DNA of 64,000 nucleotides from Herminiimonas sp. (GTDB lineage Bacteria; Pseudomonadota; Gammaproteobacteria; Burkholderiales; Burkholderiaceae_D): NCBI GenBank assembly GCA_028292265.1, contig JAQGMR010000046.1, positions 1 to 64,000 of the forward strand, read 5' to 3'. Shown piece by piece: positions 9,451 to 19,252 of this stretch (position 1 is its first letter; each line of letters starts with the position of its first letter). The notes under the pieces were generated by a model. It saw only the letters and a program-made list of their open reading frames with translations, ran no database searches and was not told where the DNA came from. The position numbers and the translations under genes were made by a program.

Positions 9451-11574
9451 GTGTTCAATAAAGTTACCAAGACCTTCCAGTATGGTCAGCATCAGGTCAC
9501 ACTCGAGACCGGCGAAATCGCTCGCCAGGCTTCCGGCGCCGTTGTGGTGTCGATTGAAGATACCGTCGTATTGGCCACTGTCGTGGCACGCAAGGATGCG
9601 AAGCCCGGCCAGGATTTTTTCCCGTTAACCGTCGACTACGTCGAAAAGACCTATGCCGCTGGCCGCATTCCCGGAGGCTTCTTCAAGCGCGAAGGCCGCC
9701 CATCGGAAAAAGAAACGCTCACATCGCGCCTGATCGATCGCCCGATTCGTCCGCTCTTCCCTGAAGGGTACATGAATGAAGTGCAGATCATCATTCATGT
9801 CCTGTCTGTTAATCCAGAGATTGATCCCGACATCGCCGCAATGATTGGCGCGTCCGCCGCCCTGTGTGTCGCAGGCCTGCCGTTCAACGGCCCAATCGGC
9901 GCAGCACGCGTCGGCTATATCGACGGCCAATACATGTTGAACCCGACCGTCAGCCAGCTCGTCGATTCGCACATGAACCTGGTAGTTGCTGGAACCGAAG
10001 CCGCCGTGTTGATGGTCGAGTCGGAAGCGAAGCAATTGTCGGAAGAGATCATGCTTGGCGCCGTTGTATTTGGCCATGAGCAGATGAAGACCGTAATCGA
10101 TGCGATCCATGAACTGGTGCGTGATGGTGGCAAGCCAGAAGTCGAGTGGAGCCCGGCGCCGAAGAACGAAGCGCTGATTGCCCGCGTCACGCATTTCGCT
10201 GATGCCAAGCTGCGCGAAGCGTATCAAACCCGGGACAAGCAGGCGCGCACCACCAAGCTGAAATCGGCTTCGTCTGAAGTCATCGCCGCGCTGGCTGCTG
10301 AAGCGGCGTCGGTCGGCGGTGTTGCGCCTGACAGCGTCGATGTCGGCAACATCATGTTCGACCTCGAAGCCAAGATTGTCCGCTCGCAGATTCTTGATGG
10401 TGAGCCACGGATCGATGGACGTGACACGCGCACCGTTCGCCCAATTTCGATTCGTACTGGCGTTCTGCCGCGTACACACGGCTCCGCGCTCTTCACCCGT
10501 GGTGAAACCCAGGCGCTAGTCATTGCGACGCTTGGCACCGCGCGCGACGAGCAAAAGATCGATGCCTTGATGGGCGAGTACAGCGATCGCTTCATGCTTC
10601 ACTACAACATGCCTCCTTTCGCGACTGGTGAGACCGGCCGCGTCGGTACCCCGAAGCGTCGCGAGATCGGCCACGGTCGCCTCGCCAAGCGCGCTCTGAT
10701 TGCTGCCCTGCCGGCACCCGAAGACTTCAGCTACTCGGTCCGCCTGGTATCGGAAATCACCGAGTCGAACGGTTCTTCGTCGATGGCTTCCGTTTGCGGC
10801 GGCTGCCTGGCGTTGATGGATGCTGGCGTGCCAATGACGGCGCATGTCGCCGGCATCGCAATGGGGCTGATTAAGGACGGCGGCAAGTTCGCCGTGCTGT
10901 CCGACATCCTTGGCGATGAAGATCACCTGGGCGACATGGACTTCAAGGTAGCGGGCACCGCCAACGGCATCACCGCACTACAAATGGACATCAAGATCCA
11001 GGGCATCACCAAGGAAATCATGCAGGTTGCGCTGGCGCAGGCCAAGGAAGGTCGCATCCATATTCTCGGCAAGATGCAGGAAGCGCTGCCGCACGGGAAA
11101 ACGGAGCTGTCCAACTTTGCGCCGCGTCTCATCACCGTCAAGATCAATCCAGAGAAGATCCGTGATGTGATCGGCAAGGGTGGCGCGGTAATTCGTGCCC
11201 TGACCGAAGAGACAGGAACGCAGATCGACATCAGCGACGAAGGTATCGTCACCATCGCATCGGTGGACGCCGCCGCAGGCCAGGAAGCCAAGCGCCGGAT
11301 TGAAGAGCTGACGGCATCTGTCGAGATCGGCAAGGTCTACGAAGGTACCGTCCTGAAGTTGCTCGACTTCGGCGCTATCGTCCAGGTCATTCCAGGCAAG
11401 GACGGTCTGCTGCATATCAGCCAGATCGCCAGCGAGCGCGTGAATGCCGTTGCTGACTACCTCAAAGAAGGTCAGCAAGTGCGCGTGAAGGTTCTCGAAG
11501 CAGATGACCGCGGCCGCCTCAAGCTTTCCATGAAGGCAGCCGCAGCTGACGAAGCAGCAGCACAACCGGCGTAA
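9451..11574 (+). CDS. pnp: Polynucleotide phosphorylase
   Basis: 3'-to-5' phosphorolytic exoribonuclease and degradosome component. The 707-residue product has two RNase PH domains (first from residue 1; second with [21 protein letters not shown] near 390), then a KH domain ([20 protein letters not shown], about 555) and an S1 domain ([20 protein letters not shown], about 625). I prefer GTG 9451, giving the family-typical [19 protein letters not shown] with AAGGAA upstream, over the ATG at 9436, which lacks a ribosome site. Confidence 0.96.
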   Translation: MFNKVTKTFQYGQHQVTLETGEIARQASGAVVVSIEDTVVLATVVARKDAKPGQDFFPLTVDYVEKTYAAGRIPGGFFKREGRPSEKETLTSRLIDRPIRPLFPEGYMNEVQIIIHVLSVNPEIDPDIAAMIGASAALCVAGLPFNGPIGAARVGYIDGQYMLNPTVSQLVDSHMNLVVAGTEAAVLMVESEAKQLSEEIMLGAVVFGHEQMKTVIDAIHELVRDGGKPEVEWSPAPKNEALIARVTHFADAKLREAYQTRDKQARTTKLKSASSEVIAALAAEAASVGGVAPDSVDVGNIMFDLEAKIVRSQILDGEPRIDGRDTRTVRPISIRTGVLPRTHGSALFTRGETQALVIATLGTARDEQKIDALMGEYSDRFMLHYNMPPFATGETGRVGTPKRREIGHGRLAKRALIAALPAPEDFSYSVRLVSEITESNGSSSMASVCGGCLALMDAGVPMTAHVAGIAMGLIKDGGKFAVLSDILGDEDHLGDMDFKVAGTANGITALQMDIKIQGITKEIMQVALAQAKEGRIHILGKMQEALPHGKTELSNFAPRLITVKINPEKIRDVIGKGGAVIRALTEETGTQIDISDEGIVTIASVDAAAGQEAKRRIEELTASVEIGKVYEGTVLKLLDFGAIVQVIPGKDGLLHISQIASERVNAVADYLKEGQQVRVKVLEADDRGRLKLSMKAAAADEAAAQPA

Positions 11575-11644
11575 TGCCATAGCGCCAGGAGCCATGCTCC
11601 TGGCGTCAGTCGGCCCTCTCGGCTGAAGCCACACTTGTTAAAGA

Positions 11645-11675
11645 AGCCGCCCGGTGTCATGCCGGGCGGCTTTTT
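11645..11675 (+). terminator. Strong intrinsic terminator after pnp
   Basis: AGCCGCCCGG (11645-11654) pairs with CCGGGCGGCT (11662-11671), followed by TTTTT. A second GC-rich hairpin, CGCCAGGAGC/GCTCCTGGCG, lies just after the pnp stop near 11582-11606. Confidence 0.9.
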
Positions 11676-12006
11676 GCGTTCTGGCCACAAGTTGCCTGAC
11701 ACTGAGATCAACATGGAGCCGACCTTCTGCGACGGAAGGACGAAAAACCTTTACCTGCTAATCGCCGCAAGAACCACACTTTAAAAAGGACACCGAACAC
11801 GTTGACAATCTCACGCTCAAACGCGCTGCACGAGTCGCGGCACGCGACGCGCCAGCCGGCGCCACCAATCTCCACGGCACGTCGCGAGGAGAGCATCCCC
11901 ATGAGCAACGATGTCGGCTGGCGCGCAGGTCGCGCGGTTAGCGCCTCTACTACTGAGCCGCGTTTTCGCCAGTCCCTTACAATGGTCGTTTTGTAAAGGA
12001 CAGGCG
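11676..12006. other. Intergenic, no gene recognised
   Basis: Between the pnp terminator and the quinone oxidoreductase. Short open frames exist on both strands but have no ribosome site or family features. Only the AAAGGA ribosome site of the next gene (11996-12001) is recognisable. Confidence 0.5.
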
Positions 12007-12984
12007 ATGCGCGCGATAGAAATCACTCATCCTGGTGGCCCGGAAGTCTTGCAGATCTGCGAAAGGCCGATGCCAGTACCGAAGGCGGGCGAAGTGCTGA
12101 TCAAGGTGCACGCTGCTGGCGTGAACCGGCCGGACGTTTTCCAGCGAACCGGCAACTATCCGGTGCCACCTGGCGCATCGGATTTGCCGGGACTCGAAGT
12201 CGCCGGAGAAATCGTGGACGGCGACCTCGGCCAGAGCGGCCTGCGCAAGGGCGACATGGTGTGCGCCCTAGTGCAGGGTGGCGGCTATGCCGAATATTGC
12301 ACGGCGCCGGTGGAGCAATGCCTGCCGGTGCCGAAGGGCCTGTCCGCCATTGAGGCCGCCTCGCTGCCTGAAACTTTCTTCACCGTGTGGAGCAATGTTT
12401 TCGATCGGGCCGGGCTGTCAGCCGGAGAGACGCTGCTAGTGCAGGGCGGCACATCAGGCATCGGTGTCACCGCAATCCAGCTTGCCACCGCGCTGGGGCA
12501 TCGGGTCTTCGCAACCGCAGGCTCGGATGAAAAATGCCGCGCTTGCGAGTCGCTGGGCGCAGAACTCGGCATCAATTACCGCAGCGAAGACTTTGTGCAA
12601 CTGATCAAGGCCGCGACCGAGGGCAAGGGCGTCAATGTCATTCTCGACATGGTTGCTGGCGACTACGTGACGCGTGAGATCAACTGTCTGGCGGACGATG
12701 GTCGCATTGTCATCATTGCGTTGTTGGGCGGCGCCAAGGGGGCCGTCGACTTCGGCCAGGTGTTGCGACGTCGGCTCACCATCACCGGTTCGACTCTCCG
12801 TCCACGGCCCGTTTCCTTCAAGGCGGCGATAGCGCAAAACCTGCGCAGCAAAGTTTGGCCGCTGCTCGAAGCCGGCAAGATCAAGCCAGTCATCTTCAAA
12901 ACATTTCCACTGGCAGAAGCAGCGCAGGCGCACACGCTCATGGAATCATCCACGCATGTTGGAAAGATCGTGCTGAGCGTGTAA
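12007..12984 (+). CDS. NAD(P)H quinone oxidoreductase, zinc-free MDR family
   Basis: A 325-residue medium-chain reductase of the Qor/PIG3 type, likely reducing quinones with NADPH in the cytoplasm. The N-terminal GroES-like fold contains HAAGVNRPDVFQRTGNYPVP. The nucleotide-binding motif LLVQGGTSGIGVTAIQLA follows near residue 145, and the family segment NVILDMVAGDY is present. No catalytic zinc ligands are seen. ATG 12007 follows AAAGGA. The substrate cannot be told from sequence. Confidence 0.88.
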   Translation: MRAIEITHPGGPEVLQICERPMPVPKAGEVLIKVHAAGVNRPDVFQRTGNYPVPPGASDLPGLEVAGEIVDGDLGQSGLRKGDMVCALVQGGGYAEYCTAPVEQCLPVPKGLSAIEAASLPETFFTVWSNVFDRAGLSAGETLLVQGGTSGIGVTAIQLATALGHRVFATAGSDEKCRACESLGAELGINYRSEDFVQLIKAATEGKGVNVILDMVAGDYVTREINCLADDGRIVIIALLGGAKGAVDFGQVLRRRLTITGSTLRPRPVSFKAAIAQNLRSKVWPLLEAGKIKPVIFKTFPLAEAAQAHTLMESSTHVGKIVLSV

Positions 12985-13089
12985 GTCAGACGCGGGGCGG
13001 TATTTTTCCTCCGACGGGATGACCCGTTGCGGCTTCGGTTTCACCCGGTTCGAGACCTTCGCAATGCGTCGTCAACGAGAGGAACGAAT

Positions 13090-14100
13090 ATGCCATCCCG
13101 CAGACAATTTCTCGGCGCAGCATTGTCCGGCGCAACGGCGGTTGCCGTTCCCGCAACTGCAGATGATTCGTTTGCTGGTGGTCCATCGATTACGGCCTCT
13201 ATCCAGAATGACGAGGACCTGGACCGTCTCCTCCCGAAGCTTAGCAATTGGGGACGGTGGGGCACGGAGGACCAACTCGGCACCCTGAATTTCATCACAC
13301 CGGCGATGCGCGTCGCCGCGGCGAAGCTTATCCGCTCCGGGGAGGTGGTGCCGCTGGCGCGGGAGATGCCTGTCGCCGGTGCCGAAGGACTTCGCAAGCA
13401 AAGCTACGAGATGTTTCGTTACCTTGATCCACAGCCGGAGGAGTCCGGCTGCATGGACGCCGTCGGCATGGTTTACCACGGCTTTACCGTCACCCACATC
13501 GACGCGCTTTGCCATATGTTCACGCCGGAAGGCAAGCAAGGCATGTACAACGGCTTCCCCGTCAGCGCAGTAACGCCCCATGGCGCGCAAAAGCTCGGGG
13601 TTGAGGTGATGGGAGCCACGGGCATTGTCGGCCGCGGTGTGCTTTTGGATATTGGGGCTCTGAAGGGCAAGGCACTCGCGTCCGGGTCGGTTATTTTGCC
13701 GGCCGATCTGGACGCCGCGGAAAAAAGGCAAATTCTGAGAGTTGGCGAAGGCGATATCCTGTTCATTCGCAACGGCGCCGGACCGCGCAATGTTTTCAAG
13801 CTTGGCACCGGCTTGCACGCCTCGTGCCTGCCGTGGCTGCGCGAGCGGAAGGTGGCTGTGCTGAGTAGCGATTGCGACAGTGACGTTCATCCTGCGCCGG
13901 CCGGTTTCAAGCGCTGGGCCGAACCAATTCATATGGTTGCGATCCCCTATATGGGATTGCCGCTTCTCGACAATGCCGATCTGGAAGTTCTGAGCGCTCG
14001 GTGCGCGAAACACCGCCGATGGGAATTTTTCGTCAGCATTGCGCCGTGGCGCTTCAAGGGCGCGACCAGCTCGCCGGTCAATCCCCTCGCAATCTTTTGA
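13090..14100 (+). CDS. Tat-exported cyclase-family metal hydrolase
   Basis: A 336-residue member of the PF04199 cyclase family, which includes kynurenine formamidase and related metal-dependent amidases. The N-terminus MPSRRQFLGAALSGATA carries the twin-arginine S-R-R-Q-F-L motif and a hydrophobic stretch ending PATA, so export in folded form is predicted. The metal site is H-x-D-x3-H in FTVTHIDALCHMF. ATG 13090 has GAGAGGAA upstream; an in-frame earlier ATG (13027) would bury the Tat signal. Substrate unknown. The start of the 233-bp space before tpiA (14101-14333) holds nothing recognisable. Confidence 0.82.
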   Translation: MPSRRQFLGAALSGATAVAVPATADDSFAGGPSITASIQNDEDLDRLLPKLSNWGRWGTEDQLGTLNFITPAMRVAAAKLIRSGEVVPLAREMPVAGAEGLRKQSYEMFRYLDPQPEESGCMDAVGMVYHGFTVTHIDALCHMFTPEGKQGMYNGFPVSAVTPHGAQKLGVEVMGATGIVGRGVLLDIGALKGKALASGSVILPADLDAAEKRQILRVGEGDILFIRNGAGPRNVFKLGTGLHASCLPWLRERKVAVLSSDCDSDVHPAPAGFKRWAEPIHMVAIPYMGLPLLDNADLEVLSARCAKHRRWEFFVSIAPWRFKGATSSPVNPLAIF

Positions 14101-14333
14101 AGCGCTCGACCATCGATTTGAAAAAGCTTAAGCCGCGAGCATGGCCACCACGTGAAGAAAGCGCGATCTGCGCAACTTGCGATGCCGGCAGCAAGACTGG
14201 ATGAACCGATAAAGGCGCGTCTCGCCGCTCCGGCAACTGTCGTTTTGCAAAATCTGTCCGCTGCGGCCCGTCCAGATTGCCCTATGCGGGGCAACAGGCT
14301 AAAATGCCGGGTTTGTCAAAATACGTGGACCCA

Positions 14334-15089
14334 ATGCGTCGCAAGCTCATCGCAGGCAACTGGAAAATGCATGGCAGCCTGGCTGCCAACGCTGCGTTAC
14401 TGAATGGCATCCTGGCCGGCACCGACGCGGTTACCTGTGACGTCGCTGTTTGCGTGCCCGCACCCTATCTGGCGCAGTGCAAATCCCTGCTGAGCGGCAG
14501 CGCCGTGGCCTGGGGCGCGCAAGACGTTTCCATGCACACCTCCGGTGCCTATACTGGAGAAATGTCGGCCGCTATGATCAAGGAATTTGACTGCCGCTAT
14601 GTTATTGTCGGCCACTCCGAACGACGCTCGGGCCATGCCGAAAGCAATGAGGCAGTTGGACGCAAGGCGGCCCAGGCGCTGAAGGCGGGCCTCACGCCGA
14701 TCGTGTGCGTCGGCGAAACGCTGGTGCAGCGCGAGAGCGGGGCGACTGCCGAGGTCGTTCTTGGGCAACTGGATACCATACTTGGGGCCATATCCGAGCA
14801 GGATGCCGCCAGGATCGTGCTGGCCTATGAGCCAGTCTGGGCGATCGGCACTGGCAAGACAGCCACCCCTGACATGGCTCAGGAAGTTCACGCTCTGATA
14901 CGCGGCAAACTTGTCGAGCGCAATCCGGCGGCGCAATCGGTGCAAGTTCTTTATGGCGGCAGTATGAAGCCAGATAACGCCGGACAGTTGATGTCCATGC
15001 CGGACGTCGATGGCGGCCTGATCGGCGGCGCCGCGCTGAAGGTCGACGATTTCCTCGCCATTGTGCGCGCGGCCTGCGCGGCGCCTTAA
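14334..15089 (+). CDS. tpiA: Triosephosphate isomerase
   Basis: Interconverts dihydroxyacetone phosphate and glyceraldehyde 3-phosphate. The 251 residues start [15 protein letters not shown], with the active-site Asn and Lys. The electrophilic His is in [16 protein letters not shown], the catalytic Glu in [15 protein letters not shown], and the phosphate loop in [13 protein letters not shown] chose ATG 14334 by family comparison; in-frame ATGs at 14277 and 14304 would add an atypical N-terminus, and none has a strong ribosome site. secG follows in the same direction. Confidence 0.95.
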   Translation: MRRKLIAGNWKMHGSLAANAALLNGILAGTDAVTCDVAVCVPAPYLAQCKSLLSGSAVAWGAQDVSMHTSGAYTGEMSAAMIKEFDCRYVIVGHSERRSGHAESNEAVGRKAAQALKAGLTPIVCVGETLVQRESGATAEVVLGQLDTILGAISEQDAARIVLAYEPVWAIGTGKTATPDMAQEVHALIRGKLVERNPAAQSVQVLYGGSMKPDNAGQLMSMPDVDGGLIGGAALKVDDFLAIVRAACAAP

Positions 15090-15134
15090 GCCAGCAGGCA
15101 AACGACCCACTCACTCAAATACGGAACCGTATCA

Positions 15135-15575
15135 ATGAACACCATGCTTACCATCATCGTCGTTGTACAGGTCCTTGCCGCCCTGACCATTATCGGTCTT
15201 GTGCTGCTCCAGCACGGCAAGGGTGCCGACATGGGCGCGGCCTTCGGGTCGGGCGCATCTGGCAGCCTGTTCGGTGCCACCGGGTCATCAAATTTCCTCT
15301 CCAAGTCCACTGGCGTCGCGGCCGCAATCTTTTTTATTGCGACGCTCGGCCTTGCGTTCTTTGGCAATCGGCATGTCGCTGCAACTGGCGGCGTGATGGA
15401 CCGACTTCCGGCACCGACCACGCAGGCGCCTGCTAGTGGTCCCGCAGGCGTTCCTGGGTCTTCAGCTCCGGCCCCATCGCAATTAACAACTCCAGATCCA
15501 GCTGCTCCCGCCGCTCCCGCGGCCCCGGCCGCCCCGGCAAGTGGAGCTGGGCAATCCGGTCAGATTCCGAAATAA
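15135..15575 (+). CDS. secG: Preprotein translocase subunit SecG
   Basis: Small inner-membrane partner of SecYE. The first 75 residues are the family core: one helix TIIVVVQVLAALTIIGLVLL, then LQHGKGADMGAAFGSGASG and a second helix GVAAAIFFIATLGLAFF. The remaining half is a Pro/Ala-rich tail (APAAPAAPAAPASGAG), as often seen in betaproteobacterial SecG. The tpiA-secG-tRNA-Leu-nuoA order is common in this lineage. Confidence 0.93.
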   Translation: MNTMLTIIVVVQVLAALTIIGLVLLQHGKGADMGAAFGSGASGSLFGATGSSNFLSKSTGVAAAIFFIATLGLAFFGNRHVAATGGVMDRLPAPTTQAPASGPAGVPGSSAPAPSQLTTPDPAAPAAPAAPAAPASGAGQSGQIPK

Positions 15576-15659
15576 CTCGCTGAGAGCATTTTCACTCTCA
15601 GGAATGACTCTTCTTGCGTTGAACAAACGCATCGAAACAGGTTAGAATAACGGGCTAAT

Positions 15660-15744
15660 GCCGACGTGGTGAAATTGGTAGACACGCTATCTTGAGGGGG
15701 TAGTGGCGCAAGCTGTGCGAGTTCGAGTCTCGCCGTCGGCACCA
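15660..15744 (+). tRNA. tRNA-Leu(GAG)
   Basis: An 85-nt class II tRNA with encoded CCA. Acceptor arm GCCGACG pairs with CGTCGGC. The anticodon stem CTATC/GGTAG encloses loop TTGAGGG with anticodon GAG. A long variable arm follows, and the T-arm has GTTCGAGTC. Confidence 0.96.
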
Positions 15745-15755
15745 TAAAATAAAAG

Positions 15756-15789
15756 AGCCAGCAAGGGAGTAAACCTAAGCTGGCTTTTT
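15756..15789 (+). terminator. Terminator after tRNA-Leu
   Basis: AGCCAGC (15756-15762) pairs with GCTGGCT (15779-15785), followed by a T-run. Confidence 0.8.
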
Positions 15790-15917
15790 ATCGCGATTTC
15801 TCTGGCTGATCCGCCGCACATGATTGTCGGCGACCCTGTTGCCGGACCTGCTGGCCAGGCCCATGGTCATGGATCATTCCTCTGAGTCTGCAGGCAATCA
15901 TTGCAACCGGAACGATC

Positions 15918-16280
15918 ATGGTAAACCTCGAAAATTATTTTCCCGTCCTGCTTTTTATTTTGGTTGGCATTGGTGTCGGCGTAGCACCGCAAGTCCTGGG
16001 TCGCTTGCTGGCTCCCTACAAGCCCGATCCTGAAAAAATTTCACCCTACGAGTGCGGCTTCGAAGCCTTCGAAGACGCGCGAATGAAATTTGACGTCCGC
16101 TATTACCTCGTTGCGATTCTCTTCATCCTGTTCGACCTCGAAACCGCGTTTTTCTTCCCCTGGGGCGTCGCCATGCGCGAGCTCGGCTGGGCCGGTTTCG
16201 TGACCATGCTCGTGTTCATTGTCGAGTTCGTCGTCGGGTTTTGGTATATCTGGAAGAAAGGTGCCCTGGATTGGGAATGA
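15918..16280 (+). CDS. nuoA: NADH-quinone oxidoreductase subunit A
   Basis: First gene of the 14-gene complex I operon, a membrane-arm subunit (ND3 homologue) at the junction with the hydrophilic arm. Its 120 residues form three hydrophobic helices. The conserved loop has [20 protein letters not shown] and is followed by [13 protein letters not shown]. The ATG follows CCGGAACG. nuoB begins 3 bp after the stop. Confidence 0.97.
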   Translation: MVNLENYFPVLLFILVGIGVGVAPQVLGRLLAPYKPDPEKISPYECGFEAFEDARMKFDVRYYLVAILFILFDLETAFFFPWGVAMRELGWAGFVTMLVFIVEFVVGFWYIWKKGALDWE

Positions 16281-16283
16281 ACC

Positions 16284-16760
16284 ATGTCAATTGAAGGCGT
16301 ACTGAACGAAGGGTTTGTCACAACTACCGCAGACAAACTGATCAACTGGACTCGCACCGGCTCCATGTGGCCGATGACTTTCGGTCTTGCCTGCTGCGCG
16401 GTAGAAATGATGCATGCCGGCGCCTCGCGTTACGACCTCGATCGCTTCGGCGTCGTGTTCCGACCGTCGCCGCGCCAGTCCGACGTCATGATCGTCGCTG
16501 GTACGCTGTGCAACAAGATGGCGCCGGCCTTGCGCAAGGTGTATGACCAGATGGCGGAACCGCGCTGGGTGATCTCCATGGGTTCCTGCGCCAACGGCGG
16601 CGGCTACTATCACTACTCATACTCGGTGGTGCGTGGATGCGATCGCATCGTCCCGGTGGACATCTATGTGCCGGGCTGCCCCCCGACGGCCGAAGCCCTC
16701 CTGTACGGCATCATGCAGTTGCAAAACAAGATCAAGCGCACCAACACCATTGCGCGCTAA
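16284..16760 (+). CDS. nuoB: NADH-quinone oxidoreductase subunit B
   Basis: Carries terminal iron-sulfur cluster N2, which hands electrons to quinone. The 158 residues include [20 protein letters not shown] with the adjacent cysteines, then [19 protein letters not shown] and [15 protein letters not shown] with the other ligands. It starts 3 bp after nuoA and is followed at 15 bp by nuoC. Confidence 0.98.
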   Translation: MSIEGVLNEGFVTTTADKLINWTRTGSMWPMTFGLACCAVEMMHAGASRYDLDRFGVVFRPSPRQSDVMIVAGTLCNKMAPALRKVYDQMAEPRWVISMGSCANGGGYYHYSYSVVRGCDRIVPVDIYVPGCPPTAEALLYGIMQLQNKIKRTNTIAR

Positions 16761-16775
16761 AGGCCGGCACAACCC

Positions 16776-17372
16776 ATGACAACCAAACTCGAAACGCTGG
16801 ATGCCGCCTTGCGCAATGCGCTGGGCGACCACATCCAGACCCTCAAGCTTGCGACTGGCGAGATTACGATCGAGGTCAAGGCGAGCAACTATCTGTCGGC
16901 CATGCGGGTGCTGCGCGACCATGCGGACCTTAAGTTCGAAGAGCTGATCGACCTGTGCGGTGTCGACTATTCCACATGGGGCGACGGCGCCTGGACCGGC
17001 CCGCGCTTCGCCGTGGTGTCGCACCTTCTCTCCATGGCGCACAACTGGCGCGTGCGCGTGCGGGTCTTTGCACCGGACGATGAAATGCCGCTGGTCGCAT
17101 CGCTTATTGACGTCTGGTCCGCCGCCAACTGGTATGAGCGGGAGGCATTCGATTTCTTCGGCATCCTGTTTGATGGCCACAACGACTTGCGCCGCATCCT
17201 TACTGACTACGGCTTCATCGGCCACCCGTTCCGCAAAGACTTCCCGGTCACCGGCTATGTGGAAATGCGCTATGACCCCGAGCAAAAGCGCGTCATATAC
17301 CAGCCAGTCACGATTGAGCCGCGTGAAAACGTGCCGCGCGTGATTCGTGAAGAAAAATACGGAATCGAATGA
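16776..17372 (+). CDS. nuoC: NADH-quinone oxidoreductase subunit C
   Basis: 30-kDa subunit of the connecting region. The 198-residue protein carries the family signature [20 protein letters not shown] followed by [19 protein letters not shown]. It is separate from NuoD here, unlike the fused NuoCD of enterobacteria. Confidence 0.97.
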   Translation: MTTKLETLDAALRNALGDHIQTLKLATGEITIEVKASNYLSAMRVLRDHADLKFEELIDLCGVDYSTWGDGAWTGPRFAVVSHLLSMAHNWRVRVRVFAPDDEMPLVASLIDVWSAANWYEREAFDFFGILFDGHNDLRRILTDYGFIGHPFRKDFPVTGYVEMRYDPEQKRVIYQPVTIEPRENVPRVIREEKYGIE

Positions 17373-17471
17373 TGAGGGTCCTCCACATCTTGCGGGCGCA
17401 GAATGCGTCGCCGGCAGTCGCGATTGGCGATGCAACGGGTCATGTCAGATGCTTCACGAAAGCGAACAACA

Positions 17472-18725
17472 ATGGCTGAGATCAAGAATTACACCCTGAA
17501 CTTCGGGCCGCAGCATCCGGCGGCGCATGGCGTGCTGCGTCTCGTGCTTGAACTCGACGGCGAAGTCATCCAGCGTGCAGACCCGCATATTGGCCTGCTG
17601 CATCGCGCCACTGAAAAGCTGGCCGAGCAGAAGACCTACTTGCAGTCCGTGCCCTACATGGATCGTCTCGAGTATGTGTCGATGATGTGCAATGAGCACG
17701 CCTACGTCATGGCGATCGAAAAGCTGATGGGCGTTGAGGTGCCACTGCGTGCGCAATACATCCGCGTCATGTTCGATGAAATCACGCGCATCCTGAACCA
17801 CCTGCTTTGGCTCGGCGCGCACGCGCTCGACGTCGGCGCCATGGGCGTTTTCCTGTATGCGTTCCGCGAGCGGGAAGACTTGATGGACTGCTACGAAGCA
17901 GTTTCTGGCGCGCGCATGCATGCCGCCTACTATCGTCCCGGCGGCGTCTATCGCGACCTTCCCGACAGCATGCCGCAGTACAAGGCATCGGTGTTCCGGA
18001 ACGCCAAAGCGATGAAGCCGCTCAACGAGAACCGCCAGGGTTCGCTACTCGATTTCATCGAAGACTTCACCAACCGCTTCCCGAACTACGTCGACGAATA
18101 TGAAACCCTGCTGACGGATAACCGTATCTGGAAACAGCGTCTGGTTGGTATCGGTGTCGTATCGCCGGAGCGCGCCAAGGCAATGGGCTTCACTGGCCCG
18201 ATGTTGCGCGGTTCCGGCATCGAATGGGATTTGCGTCGCAAGCAACCGTATGAAGTCTACGACCTGCTGGATTTCGATATTCCGGTTGGCGTCAATGGCG
18301 ATTGCTATGACCGCTACCTGGTGCGTATTGAAGAGATGCGTCAGTCCAATGGCATCATCAAGCAATGCATCGAATGGCTGCGCAACAACCCGGGTCCGGT
18401 CATGACGGACAACCACAAGGTTGCGCCGCCATCGCGGGTCGACATGAAGTCGAACATGGAAGAACTGATCCACCACTTCAAGCTGTTTACCGAAGGCATG
18501 CACGTGCCGCCAGGCGAGACTTACGCGGCGGTGGAACATCCGAAGGGCGAGTTCGGCATCTACATAGTGTCCGATGGCGCCAACAAGCCGTATCGGCTCA
18601 AGATCCGCGCACCGGGCTTCCCGCATCTGCAGGCGCTCAACGAAATGGCCAAGGGCCACATGATCGCGGACGCCGTCACCATCATCGGAACGCAAGACAT
18701 TGTGTTTGGAGAAATTGACCGCTAG
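17472..18725 (+). CDS. nuoD: NADH-quinone oxidoreductase subunit D
   Basis: 49-kDa subunit forming the quinone-binding site with NuoB. The 417 residues include [38 protein letters not shown] and [19 protein letters not shown] chose ATG 17472 ([13 protein letters not shown]) by family comparison; an in-frame ATG at 17403 would add an unconserved basic stretch. The 99-bp nuoC-nuoD spacer is otherwise non-coding. Confidence 0.97.
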   Translation: MAEIKNYTLNFGPQHPAAHGVLRLVLELDGEVIQRADPHIGLLHRATEKLAEQKTYLQSVPYMDRLEYVSMMCNEHAYVMAIEKLMGVEVPLRAQYIRVMFDEITRILNHLLWLGAHALDVGAMGVFLYAFREREDLMDCYEAVSGARMHAAYYRPGGVYRDLPDSMPQYKASVFRNAKAMKPLNENRQGSLLDFIEDFTNRFPNYVDEYETLLTDNRIWKQRLVGIGVVSPERAKAMGFTGPMLRGSGIEWDLRRKQPYEVYDLLDFDIPVGVNGDCYDRYLVRIEEMRQSNGIIKQCIEWLRNNPGPVMTDNHKVAPPSRVDMKSNMEELIHHFKLFTEGMHVPPGETYAAVEHPKGEFGIYIVSDGANKPYRLKIRAPGFPHLQALNEMAKGHMIADAVTIIGTQDIVFGEIDR

Positions 18726-18760
18726 GCCAATGGCCGGGGCCAATCATTAAGGCAAACAAC

Positions 18761-19252
18761 ATGCTGTTATCAGAGCAAGCGTACAAAAAGATCGACCGCG
18801 AAGTCGCGAAATTTCCGTCCGACCAGAAGCAGTCGGCGGTCATGGCCGCGCTCGCCATCGCGCAGGACGAAAAAGGCTGGCTCGCGCCGGAAGTCATGGA
18901 AGACATCGCGCAGTACCTGCAGATGCCGCCCATCGCTGTCCAGGAAGTCGCCACCTTTTACGCGATGTATAACCTCGCGCCTGCCGGAAGGCACAAGATC
19001 GCCATCTGCACCAATCTGCCGTGCGCGCTCTCAGGCGGCGAGAAGGCAGCGCAACACCTCAAGCAAAAGCTGGGCATCGGCTATCGCGAGACCACGGCCG
19101 ACGGCAAATTCACGCTGATGGAAGGCGAGTGCATGGGCGCCTGCGGCGACGCACCGGTCCTGCTGGTCAACAACAAGCGCATGTGCAGCTGGATGTCGGA
19201 TCAAAAAATCGATGCGCTGCTGGCCGAACTCGGCGAAGGAAGCGCGCAATGA
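18761..19252 (+). CDS. nuoE: NADH-quinone oxidoreductase subunit E
   Basis: 24-kDa subunit with [2Fe-2S] cluster N1a, part of the NADH-input module with NuoF and NuoG. The cluster ligands are in [12 protein letters not shown] and [11 protein letters not shown]. The 163-residue length is normal. The stop TGA overlaps the nuoF start (ATGA), implying coupled translation. Confidence 0.97.
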   Translation: MLLSEQAYKKIDREVAKFPSDQKQSAVMAALAIAQDEKGWLAPEVMEDIAQYLQMPPIAVQEVATFYAMYNLAPAGRHKIAICTNLPCALSGGEKAAQHLKQKLGIGYRETTADGKFTLMEGECMGACGDAPVLLVNNKRMCSWMSDQKIDALLAELGEGSAQ